DNA of 64,000 nucleotides, taken from the NCBI GenBank assembly GCA_013368315.1, contig JAACJM010000102.1, forward strand, positions 124,001 through 188,000, written 5' to 3'. The notes under the pieces were generated by a model. The model was given only the letters and a program-made list of their open reading frames with translations, made no database searches and was not told where the DNA came from. The position numbers and the translations under genes are program-made. The DNA comes from Tetrapyrgos nigripes. Its lineage: Eukaryota > Basidiomycota > Agaricomycetes > Agaricales > Campanellaceae. Shown piece by piece: positions 36,701 to 48,055 of this stretch (position 1 is the first letter of the stretch; the number at the start of each line of letters is the position of its first letter).

Positions 36701-37830
36701 TTTGAGTCCAATATATTTTGACAAACTCCCAAAATACATGTAGATTGGCCATAGACTGATGTTGCCAATCATAGACAGAAGAGTAACATCAGAATAGAAT
36801 TTGATAGGAAGAATGACAGTCTCGATGGCAGGTTCAGGTAATGCAGGCCCAGTGTGAACTTCTCTCTCCATCTTCAGCATCCTGCCTGAGGTATATGCTT
36901 CTGAGTAGAGCTGTTGAATCTGTTGGGTATCTGGGCTCTTCCAGAGCAGTTTGTGGCCCTGCAAATGGAAGTCTTCAGCAGAAGGACTACTCAGTGCCTC
37001 CTTGATTACTTCGAGAGGTTTTCGGTAATAGAAATTGTGGACAGTGAGCTTGGGAGCATGATCCTCAGACTGATACTTTTGACGAGCTCGAGGAGCAGGA
37101 ATAGTGATAGTTGTATGGTTCCAGCCGTCTAGGATTTTGCTAGGATCAAGGTTCTGGGGGTCATCAAATGACTCTGCCACAGACTGAGCCAAATAACCAT
37201 CCAAATTCTTCATCTCTGCCTCGCCCCTGAATCCAACAAAATCAGATTGCTTGAAGTCATCCTGAAGAATGACATCAGTGACAAGGCTTTTGAGCATGGG
37301 AAGGCCAGCTTGATGGTAATTGTGGAACCAGTACATGAGCCAAAATCGATTGATGTTAGTGAAGGGGGGAGGAATAGACTGGGATGTGGAAGGAGGAGCC
37401 AAAGACTCGACTCCCAAGCAGTCAGAGTAAGTACTGACTGGTTTGTCCAGTAGCTCATTAGATGTGAAAGTTGGCGCATCTGCAATCTCATGAATGCCAA
37501 TGTTTTCGTCTGGGTCCACAGAAGGAATTGAGGATTCATAAGCTTTGTAAACCCCAAAGGCATCAGGTTGTGTATGATAAAAGAAAGTGATGCTGTGAGG
37601 TTGGTTGTGTTGAACAGCAACAAGACCTTCTGGTGGGGTAGCAGAGATAGGGGGTGGCAAAAAAGTGAGAGGATTGGAGTTGGAAGGGACAGCAGTTGCA
37701 GTATGACTGCCTTTGACAAGAGCAGAACAGATGGAAATGACCTGGTCCCTGTGCTTTGCTGGAAGTCATCGAGCTCGCAAAGGACAAGTGTCCTGCACAA
37801 CAGGTTCATTAGACATCTTTCAGATGTAAG

Positions 37831-38343
37831 TGTCAAGGTTGTCGGTACATTCAATAACCACCCAAGTCACATGATACGAGAAGACAAGTTACAAATGAAT
37901 AGATTCAGAGAGAGAGAGAGATATGGAGTAGTAAGCAGACTAGGCTCTACACTGCGTAGTAGTAGTACGGAGTGGAGACGAAGTGAACGAACTAAGGAAT
38001 AGGTTACAAGGATAGTAGGTATATAAGTGATGTAAGAGCAGATGGGAAGAAGTAGGTAATAATAGACAGTATCATGTGGAGACGTCAAAGGCGAGAGAAT
38101 GATAAGTTAAATATGGATAGATGAAGGTACTGGATCATAAAGAATGATTGACAGTGGGAATGTCCATGGAGATAGAAAGTGGAGGAGATAAGTGTGTGAG
38201 TCGTAGATTTGGAGAGATGGTAACTATAGACGATGATGGGAAGTGGTTGATGTTTATGGGGTTAAGAGTAAATAGAGTGGGAAATGGGTAGTAAAGGAGA
38301 AGGAATAGAAAGGAAATGAATAGGCGGGGAGCAATTCATGACA
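37831..38343 (-). repeat. 3' LTR of gypsy element
   Basis: This 513-bp repeat matches 45154..45667 almost perfectly; differences are mostly single substitutions and a change in a GA dinucleotide run near 37910. Confidence 0.93.
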
Positions 38344-38458
38344 TTACCCCCTCTTTAAGACGAGCTTTCACCGGAGCTCAGGAGCCAGTCCACCCAGTGT
38401 TTCGCTCATTGTTCACAGAGTCATTTGTCTAGTTCCTGCTGTTCTGGCCAATACTGAG

Positions 38459-38845
38459 TTAAGTTGCTGGGTTCGCCCCATCCTGTGACGTCAGTTGCCG
38501 AACCCCAGCCTGATGTGCCCCACCCGTCGTTGTCGTTGTTCTGTAAGACGATGTGTGCCCCCCATACGCTTCCGTGTCCCCATCCAAGTTCCCTCTGTGT
38601 TCTGCCTGTAGGGATGTTTGATGAACTACACACGTAGCCCTATGTCCTTTTCCCAATATACATCGCCCTGGTCCATCCTCTCCTCCCCATGTGCAATGCC
38701 TGCATCCGTTGTGAGGTCCTTGGTGTTGCTTTGAGAGTCGACATTGGCGTCCTGAGCGTTTTCCATATGTGCAATGTCCCCCGTTAGTTGGGTGTGTCAG
38801 GGGTCCGTTCTGAACGGTGGAATTGGTAGAGGAAGTAGTTGACAT
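38459..38845 (-). CDS. Accessory Cys/His-rich ORF at 3' end of gypsy element
   Basis: A 128-codon frame starts MSTTSSTNSTVQ and lies after the chromodomain and before the 3' LTR. It contains two similar units, HCTYGKRSGRQCRLSKQH and HCTWGGEDGPGRCILGKGH, each with the pattern Cys-x7/8-Cys-x5-His, plus further Cys and His. That suggests two small metal-binding modules. I do not recognise the family, and Ty3/gypsy elements usually have no gene here. The frame is intact while gag and pol are broken, which is notable, but short frames survive by chance more easily. Confidence 0.45.
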   Translation of the reverse strand: MSTTSSTNSTVQNGPLTHPTNGGHCTYGKRSGRQCRLSKQHQGPHNGCRHCTWGGEDGPGRCILGKGHRATCVVHQTSLQAEHRGNLDGDTEAYGGHTSSYRTTTTTGGAHQAGVRQLTSQDGANPAT

Positions 38846-39052
38846 TGTGATGTAGGAGTGGGAGTACAAGTGATTGTTGTTCGACTGGTAGTAGTGGACT
38901 TTGTTCTGTCATTCTCCTCCCTGGTGTGGTATCTTTTATAGTTGTTGCCGGGTATGACGTACGTATCACGCGAGCGACCAGTTCGCCGTTCGGAGATGGG
39001 TTTGACAGTAGACGCCGTTCAATCTGTTAGTGTCGTCAAGGCAGAGTGATAT

Positions 39053-42000
39053 TTAACGGGGAAATGCAATGGATGAATGATGATGGAATTCTGGGTCTAG
39101 TTGTGCGGTGGAGTGTGAAGGAGGACATAGAACGGTAGCGATTTGAGACATTACTCCTTCTTTGAGTTGTGCCTTTGTTCGAAGTACGCGCGTACTCCAC
39201 CATATATCTCCTATAGTGACTCCCATTGAGCGCACTGTTCCTGGTCGTATAAGGTTCACTGGTCGATAAGCGTCTGGACGTTCCTGGTGGAAGGTTTTGA
39301 TCATATCCTTCAGCTTCGTTAGTCTTGATGCCAGTTCCCATGAATTTTCTGAGTCAGCGTAGTCTAGCCATTTGACTAAGTATTGTACTTCCCAACGGTT
39401 TCTCGTTGGTTTTGAGTCCAAAATTGCTTTGACATCGTATTCGTTGTCTTCGGGGAGTAATTCCGCTGGTTCTCCCAGGTAGTTCACTCCGTGAGCTTCG
39501 GTTTCTTTGTATGGTGATAGAAGTGAAGCGTGGAAGACTGGATGAATTCGCCAAGTGTTCGGTAATTTGAGTCAGTAGTTGACTTCACCAATAACGTCAG
39601 TGATCTCGAATGGACCGTGACGACAATTTGCCAACTTAGCTTTTGGCCTTGTTGTCTTCAGGTTTTTCCTGTCTAGTAACACCTTGTCTCCAACCTTAAA
39701 TTTCATTCCCTCGTTCGTATGGTCCTTGTTTTGTTCCTTCATCATCTCCGCCGCTGTTGACAGACTTGCTTTTAGTTCTTCTCGGAGTATGTCCAAATTC
39801 TGAAGGCGTTCCTCGACTTTTGGCACATGGGAAGTTGGATTGATTGTAGGGAAGAGTCGGGGGAGATAACCATGGAGTAATTCGAAGGGTGACTTTCCAG
39901 TTGCTGAATGGGTTCGCGTATTGTGACAGAACTCGGCGTAAGGTAGGTATTTAACCCAATCATCTTGGCGGTAGTTACAGAAGGTCTGGAGGTATTGTTC
40001 GAGTTCTTGATTGAATCTTTCTGTCTCGCCATCTGTTTGTGGATGATAAGCTGTACTGAGTGCCGAGGTGATACCCAGTTTAGCATATATTCCTTTCATT
40101 ACTTGGCTTGCGAACTGAGGTCCCCGGTCGGATACCATTTTGTCCCACAAGCCATATTGTCGCCAAGTGTTATTGAATAGTAGGTTGATTGTCACTGTTG
40201 ATATCCTTTCTGCATGGGGAAATGACGACCGTTTTTGTTGAACGATCAACTGTGACGTGAATTGCGTTAAAGCCATCACATTCTGGCAGATCCGTGATGA
40301 AGTCAGTTGTAATCGTTCTGAAGGGTTGTTCTGGTATCTCATTCGGGATCAGTGGCACATGCGCCGGATGATTATTCGCCTTGGTTAGTTGACAAGTAGC
40401 GCATCCTTCAACGTAGTTACGAACGAATACTGACATACCAGGCCACCAGAACTCTCTACTGACGAGTTCGTACGTCTTGAATCGTCCCAGATGTCCTGCG
40501 GTAAGGCTGTCATGATGCATTTTGACAATATCTCGCCTGAGTTGTTGGTTGTCTGGGACGTAGATTTTCCCTCGGAACAGAATGATTCCATCTTCATAAT
40601 TCCATTCCTGTAGGTTTTTTGCCAACACGTGCGGTCCGTTGTTAAAGATGGTTTGTAACGCACTCACGACTTCGGCATCCCTTTTTGGGCAGTCCTTAAT
40701 CCGCCTTCTCAACTCTGTATCTCTGATTGCGATTACTGTTCCTGGCCTCGTTGCTTGGATCCTGAAGAACTTGGGGTCAAGCAAGACCCTATCTTTATTG
40801 TCGTTCTCGACCCCCTCTTTATGGTCTGATCTTCGAGAGAGTGGATCACTTCGATTAAGGTTTCCAGGTTTGTGAATGAGCGTGAAGTCGAATCTAGTCA
40901 GAAACAAGGCCATTCTTGCTTGTCACCGGCTGAGTTTCTGAGGTTGTCATGATCGGTTAAGATTTCGATGGTATGTGGTCCGCCTTCCAGGTAGTGTCGC
41001 CAAGCTTCCAGTCCACGTACAATTGCCAACAGTTCTTTATCGTGAATGTCGTAGTTCCGCTCTGTTTCGGACAAAGCTTTTGATAGATAAGCTATGGGAT
41101 GCCATTTATCGTCTGATCCTTGTTGTTGATCAACTTCTACTCAGTATGGTTTAGAATAATCGGGCATGAGGAGGACCGGAGAAGACGTGAACGTATCTTT
41201 GAGTGCCTGAAAGGCTCTTTCGGTTTCATCTGACCATTTCCATGGTTGATCCTTCTTTGTCAGATCGAACAGTGGTCGTACGATTTTTGAGAAATCACGT
41301 ATGAAACGACGATAGAAATTTCCGAAGCCAAGGAATGACTGTACGTCCTTAACATTACGTGGGGTTGGCCATTTGGTTATGCCTTTGACTTTGACTGGGT
41401 CCATCACTAGTGTATTGTGTGAAACGATGAGGCCTAGGAACTCTACCGAATTGGTTTCGAAAGTGCATTTTTCCGGTTTAGCATACAAGTCGTTCTCCTG
41501 AAGTCGTGCAAGTACTTGTTTTACCATGTATCGATGTTCTTCTAGTGATTCCGTGAATATTAAAATGTCATCCATGTAAATCATAACTTTTCCGGAGTCG
41601 ATCAGGTCCTTGAAAAGAGTGTTCATCATTGCTTGGAATGTGGCTGGAGAATTCATAAGACCGAAGAACATCACTGTTGGTTCAAAAAGACTGCGGTTGG
41701 TCTTAAATGCCGCTTTCCATTCATCTCCTTCCTTTATGCGTATATTGTTATATCCCCATCTGAGGTCGATTTTGGAAAATATCCATGCCCCCTTCAGTTT
41801 GTCTACGAGTTCCGATATGAGCGGTAGGGGATATTCGTTTTTGATAGTCCCTCTGTTTAAGGCGCGATAGTCCTGTACTGGACGTAGTTTTCCATCTTTC
41901 TTTTTTACGAAGAAGAAGGGACTTGCCATAGGAGATTTTGATGGCCTTATGTATTCCTTCTCTAGGTTCTCTTTGATGAATTCGTCGAGTTCCTTCTGTT

Positions 42001-43120
42001 CATTTGGGGATAAAGGATATGTTTTGCAGGGGCGTGGTTCAAAGTCCGGTTTTAGTTCGATGGCATGATCCCATTCGCCACGTCTCGGTAATCGTTCTGA
42101 GGTTTGTTTGTCAAAGACTCGTAGAAATTGATGATATTGCGAAGGAATCTTATCTTTAAGAGGTATGTCAGTTTCAACATTCTGAGCTGCCTCTGCAAGC
42201 TCTTGTGCCTTTGTGAATCCCGCGCAGATGTTCAGGTTTGATGTTTCTGGTTTTTCCCCGTTCAGTATCATCACTTTTTCCTTGTCCCCAAACAATTCTT
42301 CCATCACATTTCGTTCCCACTCTCCTGGGATTGTATCTCTCCCATGACTGTCTTCGGTAAAGATCGCCGTTACCTCCGAACTTCGATGGAAGGATCGAAT
42401 AGGAATCCGATGGCGTCGTCCTGCGATTTTTGGTTGAGCAACTGGTTTGAATCGTCCAATCGGTTCCAACCATCTGACTTGGTAATCCTTATGGTGGGTC
42501 CATGGTTCGGTGACTGTTGGTTTCGAGGGTTTCGTTTTGGTTTTTAAATGGAGAATGGGGGGTTTTGCTACAATGCATGTTTCTGGACATCTGGTCATAT
42601 CTATTCGTGAGAATGACCAATCTATTTCTGGGTTGTGTTCTTCCAGCCAGTCGGTACTGAGGATTATATTGTGATCCCCAATGTCTGTTACGTAGAATTC
42701 GGCTTTTTCCCCGTGATACACTCTGTTGTCTTGAGAGTAGATGCAGAGATTCTGAATGGTGTATTTTCGTACCCATCCCATAGTGTTTTCGGAACCATCG
42801 ACGTTTCGTACTGGGAACGGGTTTTTGATAGGAAGGAGGGTAAGTTGATTTTCTTGTGCGAATCGGCTATTGATAATTATGCCTTCTGCACCGCTATCTA
42901 TTAGGGCATTTGCATCGATTTTTCTGCCAGTAACTTTGCCGATTAATTCAGTTTTGAGCATGATCGATGGTACCTGCCGGTTACGAGTGATTGCTGACAT
43001 TCTTAGTTCTGAAGGAAAGATTCGCTCACTGGAGGGGTATAACACACTATATCGATTGTTCTTTAACTGTCCGGTGTACTGTTCAACTCCTACTGATGAC
43101 GTAGCAGAGGAGCGATTCAA
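39053..43120 (-). pseudogene. Gypsy pol: protease, RT, RNase H, integrase, chromodomain (broken)
   Basis: The 41141..43120 frame has the protease (ALIDSGAEGIIINSRFA) and reverse transcriptase (active site YMDDILIF, then PEKCTFETNSVEFLGLIVS). It ends at a TGA (41141-41143) inside RNase H. RNase H resumes (KWHPIAYLSKAL...DHDNLR) and meets another TGA at 40923-40925. The 40170..40913 stretch has the integrase HHCC finger (HHDSLTAGHLGRF...CATCQ) and first catalytic Asp (TTDFITDLPE). After a frameshift near 40200 come VSDRGPQFAS and TDGETERFNQELEQY. A TGA at 39572-39574 interrupts VNY/LKLPNTWRIHPVFH, and a chromodomain (EVQYLVKWLDYADSENSWE) closes the protein. Chromodomains steer integration to marked heterochromatin. 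The pol frame overlaps gag by -1 at 43117-43120. Confidence 0.88.
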
Positions 43121-44176
43121 AAATCCAATTTGGACATAATGTCCTTTAGATAAATGGCCGCTTGTTCCTTATCTTCCCCTTCTAATCCCTTAACCTTGTT
43201 AACCATGTCGGAAATATCCTTGATCACATCTCGAGATGAAGATGTCTGAGCTACCATTACTGGTGGTGAAGATGTGGTTGCGATCTCGGCTGTTCGAACA
43301 GCATGAGGAGAGAAGGTTCGGGGGACGTTTTGAGATGACGGTTTTGGGAATGTTGGGCACTCATTGCTCATATGTCCAGTTTGTCTACATGCGAAGCATG
43401 CTCCTAGTTTTCAGAGTCGGTCTCTTTCATCAGGTGTCAGCTTGGGTAATGGAGTGAAGGACGAGTTAGCACCTGATCCCATATTCATAAGCGCATTGAC
43501 GCTTGCTACCGTTCTTCCCTGAGACGGACCTGGGTCCTGGGTTACTCCTCGACGTTGAAGGAGTTTTCCAGCGTCCTTGTCTTTCCCATTCCTTCAACCA
43601 TTCTAAATGAAGCTCTACAGCCCTTTCCTTGTATTCCTCGAAGTCATCCCACTTTGGATATGTTCTTCTGACTGCCTCTCGGAGTTTAGGTGGTAATCCA
43701 TCCTGATAGAATTCCAACAGTGCTGTTTCTCCGAAGTCGGACTCCTCTCCGTATGTATCGAAGATGCTGTTGTAGCTGCTGATATCCGTCCCTTTCATTC
43801 TAGCAAACTTGATCTTTGTTCTCGCCATGTCGTCCGAGGCAAGAGCTTTGAAGTCCCTTTTGAACCTATCACGTATCTGTTTCAGAGTTATCCATCTACG
43901 TTTCTCTGGCGTCTTCTCCAATTCTTCGTCTTCTTCATCTTCATCTTGTTCGGTTAATTGTTGTGTTGCCCAATCTCCTCCTTTTTCTCCTGTAAAGAAT
44001 GATAGGAATAACGAGACCTGACTTTCCTTGGTGGGGTACTTGCTTTTATTCATGCGCAGATAGTTGTTAAACAAGGCCAGCCATTGTTTTGCCTCGCTGC
44101 GTTCCCCATTGAAGGCGTCAGGTTTTCTTCCTCGTTCAGAAGTACTATTTGATCCGATAGGAGGCGTATCAGCCAT
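43117..44176 (-). pseudogene. Gypsy gag with CCHC zinc knuckle (broken)
   Basis: The ATG at 44176 opens 236 codons of capsid-like sequence (RKPDAFNGERSEAKQWLALF, GGDWATQQL, LREAVRRTYPKWDDFEEYKE). A frameshift near 43490 moves the frame to LTPDERDRL, then a TGA (43411-43413), then KLGACFACRQTGHMSNECP, a CCHC zinc knuckle for RNA packaging. Gag ends at 43117 where pol begins one base back. Confidence 0.85.
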
Positions 44177-45153
44177 GATTGAGTCGTCTGGATCTGACGG
44201 ATTTGGAGAAGGGGGTGTAGGAGGACGACGAGGAGCTACAGATGGTCCTTCAGCAGATGGAATGGTGGGGGAGGAAGGGGGGGAAGTGGGATCGTCTGGT
44301 TCTGGTGGGTTATTGGAAGGTGTTTCTGGTGCTGGGTTTGATTCAGAAGGCTGGTTGGCAGGTGTAGAGGTTCCTTGTTCCGGTTCGGTCTCGGGATTAG
44401 TTTTTGAATGTGCTTTTCAAATTGCAAGTTCTTGGAGTTGGGTTACAACGTGTAACCCACTCGGGATCTCCTCGGCGGTAAGTCGCTGAGTGTTATATCT
44501 GTTTAGGCACAGTTGTACAGTGCAAGGAACCCAAGGATTGTTACTGTCTTCGATGAAGTAGGCAGCGTCTCGGAGTGATAAGGGGTGGAATACGTGTGGT
44601 CGATCGGCACAGTGGAGGTTTGGGTCTGCAGATGCGGATTGTCGACTTGTCATATACTAGTTCTTCTTCAAGCTAGGTAATTGGGTCCTGGGATAAAGGA
44701 GGATGGTAGTCCGTAGTCGGGGGAAAGTGATGATGGAGAGTAGTTGACGTGTTCTCTAAGGAATAGAGGTCCCCTAATCTGAACCATGGTTTCTCCTGTA
44801 TCGAAGTCCTCCTTCACTGTTATGTATGAAAATGTCGAGAGGACTACGTCACCTGAGATGAATTTCCACACCCAACGTCTTGTGCAGATAAAGTGTCAGT
44901 CGAAACTCCAAGGATTCGCTTGTATGTTTCTTCCGTGAGAGACCCAGTATTCGGTGTGTACAAGATAAAGAGGGAGGGGAAGTGGAACTCGTTCATAGTC
45001 AGAAGGGGTTATGGAGGGTTCAAAACGAATTTGGGAAAATGGGGCAGACAGAGTGACTAGTTTGGGAGGAGTGGAAGATGGTTGTTTTTTGAACGAGGTA
45101 GTCAAGAGAAAGACTCAATTTTAGTGAGGTGGGTGTATGGGAGTTCATTCAAG

Positions 45154-45667
45154 TGTCAAGGTTGTCGGTATACTCAATAACCACCCAAGTCACACGATAC
45201 GAGAAGACAAGTTACAAATGAATAGATTCAGAGAGAGAGAGAGAGAGATATGGAGTAGTAAGCAGACTAGGCTCTACACTGCGTAGTAGTAGTATGGAGC
45301 AGAGATGAAGTGAACAAACTAAGGAATAGGTTACAAGGATAGTAGGTATATAAGTGATGTAAGAGCAGATGGGAAGTAGGTAATAATAAACGGTATCATG
45401 TGGAGACGTCAAAGGCGAGAGAATGATAAGTTAAATATGGATAGATGAAGGTACTGGATCATAAAGAATGATTGACAGTGGGAATGTCCGTGGAGATAGA
45501 AAGCGGAGGAGATAAGTGTGTGAGTCGTAGATTTGGAGAGATGGTAACTATAGACGATGATGGGAAGTGGTTGATGTTTATGGGGTTAAGAGTAAATAGA
45601 GTGGGAAATGGGTAGTAAAGGAGAAGGAATAGAAAGGAAATGAATAGGCGGGGAGCGATTCATGACA
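45154..45667 (-). repeat. 5' LTR of gypsy element
   Basis: This 514-bp repeat is the promoter-side LTR, since gag lies next to it on the minus strand. It starts with TGTCAAGG and ends with CATGACA on the plus strand. Confidence 0.93.
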
Positions 45668-45945
45668 TGTAAGTAATTTGCAGTCAATGACAATATCAGG
45701 CTCACCATCATGGTATCCATATCTTGCACAATAATATCCTCCATAATGGCATCCTCTTCTACAGCTAGATTCCCCTCCTCCTCCACATTCTCTTCCTCTT
45801 CTTCAGCACTAGGATCAACAGTGGCATTCCTATGCAGACAGTATCGGCGTAGATGTAAATTTCGCCCTCTGAGAGAGGTAAAAGTTTTCTGGCATCGCGA
45901 ACATGCAGGGACAGAATGAAACATTGCTGACAGGATAAGGAGAGA

Positions 45946-46149
45946 TGGGGTGTGCCAGTGTACATATACAAGTGCAGGTAGCACGGTGAGCTGAGCTACT
46001 TTGGCAGATTTATGATGAAAACATCAAAAGATATAGATATATTAAAGTGGGGTGTGCCAGTGTACATGTACAAGTGCAGGCAGCACAGCGAGCTGAGCTA
46101 CTTTGGCAGATTTATGATGAAAACATCAAAAGATATAGATATATTAAAG
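45946..46149. repeat. 102-bp tandem duplication upstream of Plavaka transposase
   Basis: 45946..46047 and 46048..46149 are near-identical direct repeats starting TGGGGTGTGCCAGTGTACAT and ending ATATTAAAG. They stand just upstream of the transposase start (45924, minus strand), so they may duplicate a promoter segment. Confidence 0.8.
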
Positions 46150-46679
46150 CATGAATGACAGATGATCTGAGAACAATATGGTTGTCCACTGCACCCCAGA
46201 TGGATAGATGGAGATGGACAGATCAGTACAATGGGAATGATACTTAACATAGATACAGCCAGGTGATAGAGCGAGTTGATATTTACTTACTTGCTTACTT
46301 ACTTACTTGGTTACTCACTGAGGCACTGAAGATACCCATACTCCTGCAGGAAAACAGCGCATTTATCTGTATATACAAACAACGGGCATAACGGTACCGT
46401 TACATCTGCTGTACTACAGTCTACAACGTCCCTCAGCATCCCACAGCCCCCCGAATGCCACTTTTCTAGACTATCTCGCCCTATCGTCAATTGGAAATGG
46501 ACAAGCCTTTCCAGCTATTCACCGCAGCCACCGTTGTTGAAGTAAGTAGTACATACACCGTAACACGATATTCAGGCCTTTGGCTGATCTCCGTGTCCTC
46601 GCTAAGTGCTGTGATACATGCTGTTAGATATGTATACATGCCCACATCAAGTGAGATGATGAAATGGGCGATCTTTACA

Positions 46680-47089
46680 TTATTAATATAAGATCCTCCC
46701 ATTCACGAACTCGCCAGAATCAGAGGCCAAGAACATTGCAGCAGTTCCTATCTCAGATGGCCTGTAGATTGAATTTCCCAGACAAAAGTCAGACACCGTT
46801 CACGACGAAAGTCGAAAATCATAAAACGACTCGAAAACTCACCTTCCTACCCTAAGTAACGGAGCTGGGTTGAAGATTCCCGGCGCAGGTTAACTAGCAA
46901 TCTGATTCACTGGTGGCCCTTATATGCTTGCGGGAGCATCAACACCACCTCGTTAAGAAGGAAGATCCACGGCGGAGTCAACGTAGGAGCGAATACTGCA
47001 GGCCGCGCATATAAAAACGCCAAAAACGCGTCTTTCGAGGTGAGAACAGTCAATATTGACTGAAATGATAGACGAGGCCGAATGCCCAA
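46680..47089 (-). pseudogene. SDR oxidoreductase relic inside Plavaka
   Basis: On the minus strand near 46890-46690 two exon-like pieces, IFNPAPLLRVGR and PSEIGTAAMFLASDSGEFVNG, are separated by a 76-nt GT-AG intron and match the C-terminal part of classical SDRs (family pattern xxEIAxxxxFLASDxSxFVNG). Upstream, about 47089-46910, a frame with SKDAFLAF is compatible with the SDR tyrosine-lysine helix, but the Tyr is not clear. The Rossmann part is missing. It could be host sequence captured by the transposon. Confidence 0.42.
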
Positions 47090-48055
47090 AGAAAAATACC
47101 GACGTAAAACAGAGGACCAATGGAGTTCAAAGAATGGAACGATGATGTGAGATTAAGAAGGGGAAGGTGTACAAAGTGGTGATATGAGGGCTCTGTTGGC
47201 ATAGTGTATGAGGTAAGCGCAGGCAAGGATCTTTTGCGAGAGAGAGATGGATGCTCTGGGGGATAATGGTGAGGAGATGAAGGAATAGAGAAACTTGATC
47301 AGTGGTTGGCGTCGGTGGTCTGTTTGGAAGCGAAGTTGGAATTGGGAGAGGTGGTATCGCTGGAAGACCCTCCGAGGAATGCTCTGAGAAAGGTGAATAA
47401 ATGATGGTAAAGTTATGTCGAGATACTGACCCATATAAGTATACCGTATTTATACGGGCCATTTACGGTTTGGACCATACCATCTACTGTACCGTATTGG
47501 ATGAGCTCTCGAGACTCGACAGTACGATTATGGTACCCGTATAACCGTACCCGTCGAAGCTGTACATACGGGTACGGAGTGCAGCCCTACATCTGCCATA
47601 CATCCATCCGCAATAGTGATCCATGTCCCATGATGGACTAAAGAAGCCTGGTTTCCTTGTCAATCTCGTTTCCATACTGTTTTTGTTTAAGTTAACGCAC
47701 GTTCTATGGACGAAGCGCTTAAAAGAGTTTGTGAAGAGTTGCAGAAGAGTATCATTTGTGGGCGGCAATGACAAGAGTGTAGCCGGATGCAATAGAATTA
47801 CTCTATTGTACATGAGGCTGTACGTACCTATATATAAATACAATCTCTTTCTTTCTTTCTTTCACGTCATTGTCGCCATTGGCCCAGGAGTCCAGGTTGC
47901 CTACCGTGCAGTATGCAGACTCGACCTTGGGGCAGCAGAAACGGTTGGGCAGGACTATGTCATTGTTTTGTTTGCCAGAAGCCTCTGGCAAACAAAACAC
48001 AGTCAAATGTCGACGCGTCTCGTTTTTCCCTCTTCACTCTCTACCACCGCCATCC
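47090..48055. other. Non-coding interval with TACGG/CCGTA cluster and hairpin
   Basis: 47440-47585 holds many CCGTA and TACGG words in both orientations. A perfect 16-bp hairpin (TGTTTTGTTTGCCAGA, loop AGCC) lies at 47964-47999, 56 bp before the DUF6698 start codon. The interval 46150-46680 before the SDR relic contains a TTAC run at 46283-46311. No gene is supported. Confidence 0.5.

Larger units (their letters stand above)
37831..45667 (-). mobile_element. Chromodomain Ty3/gypsy LTR retrotransposon, full length
   Basis: Two LTRs (37831..38343 and 45154..45667) of 513-514 bp enclose gag and pol on the minus strand. LTRs begin TGTCA and end TGACA. A perfect 6-bp target duplication TGTAAG lies at 37825-37830 and 45668-45673. 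A polypurine tract (minus strand AAAGAGGGGGTAATG) adjoins the 3' LTR at 38344-38358. Protein order is gag, protease, reverse transcriptase, RNase H, integrase, chromodomain, which defines the Ty3/gypsy chromovirus group. The LTRs differ by only a few bases, so insertion is fairly recent, yet gag and pol carry several TGA stops and frameshifts. Confidence 0.93.
33799..45924 (-). pseudogene. Plavaka transposase, two in-frame TGA, gypsy in intron 1
   Basis: Eleven exons: 45706..45924, 36665..37816, 36383..36612, 36085..36334, 35871..36037, 35716..35821, 35354..35662, 35203..35301, 34877..35152, 34225..34826, 33799..34174; 1261 codons. Order of landmarks: N-terminal C2H2-like finger (CSRCQKTFTSLRGRNLHLRRYC), acidic stretch, FWLMYWFHNYH, ILPIKFYSDVTLLSMIGN, LPHAIKTAYRDIHN, IRWFTYSADYPEK, AVDVLHEIELGVWKTIF, TPKFHAMGYYPEAV, GEHGHIRSKALWGR, and RDLFMRFRGGGVGH before an Asp/Glu-rich tail. 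This is the usual Plavaka order, from a RNase-H-fold transposase. TGA codons at 37766-37768 and 35779-35781 interrupt it. Intron 1 has been split by the gypsy element; all other introns are GT-AG and in phase. Confidence 0.85.

Noticed and set aside
44064..44489. 141-codon Gly/Ser frame opposite the gag start
   Set aside because: Antisense of gag and its leader; no domain and no splice support.
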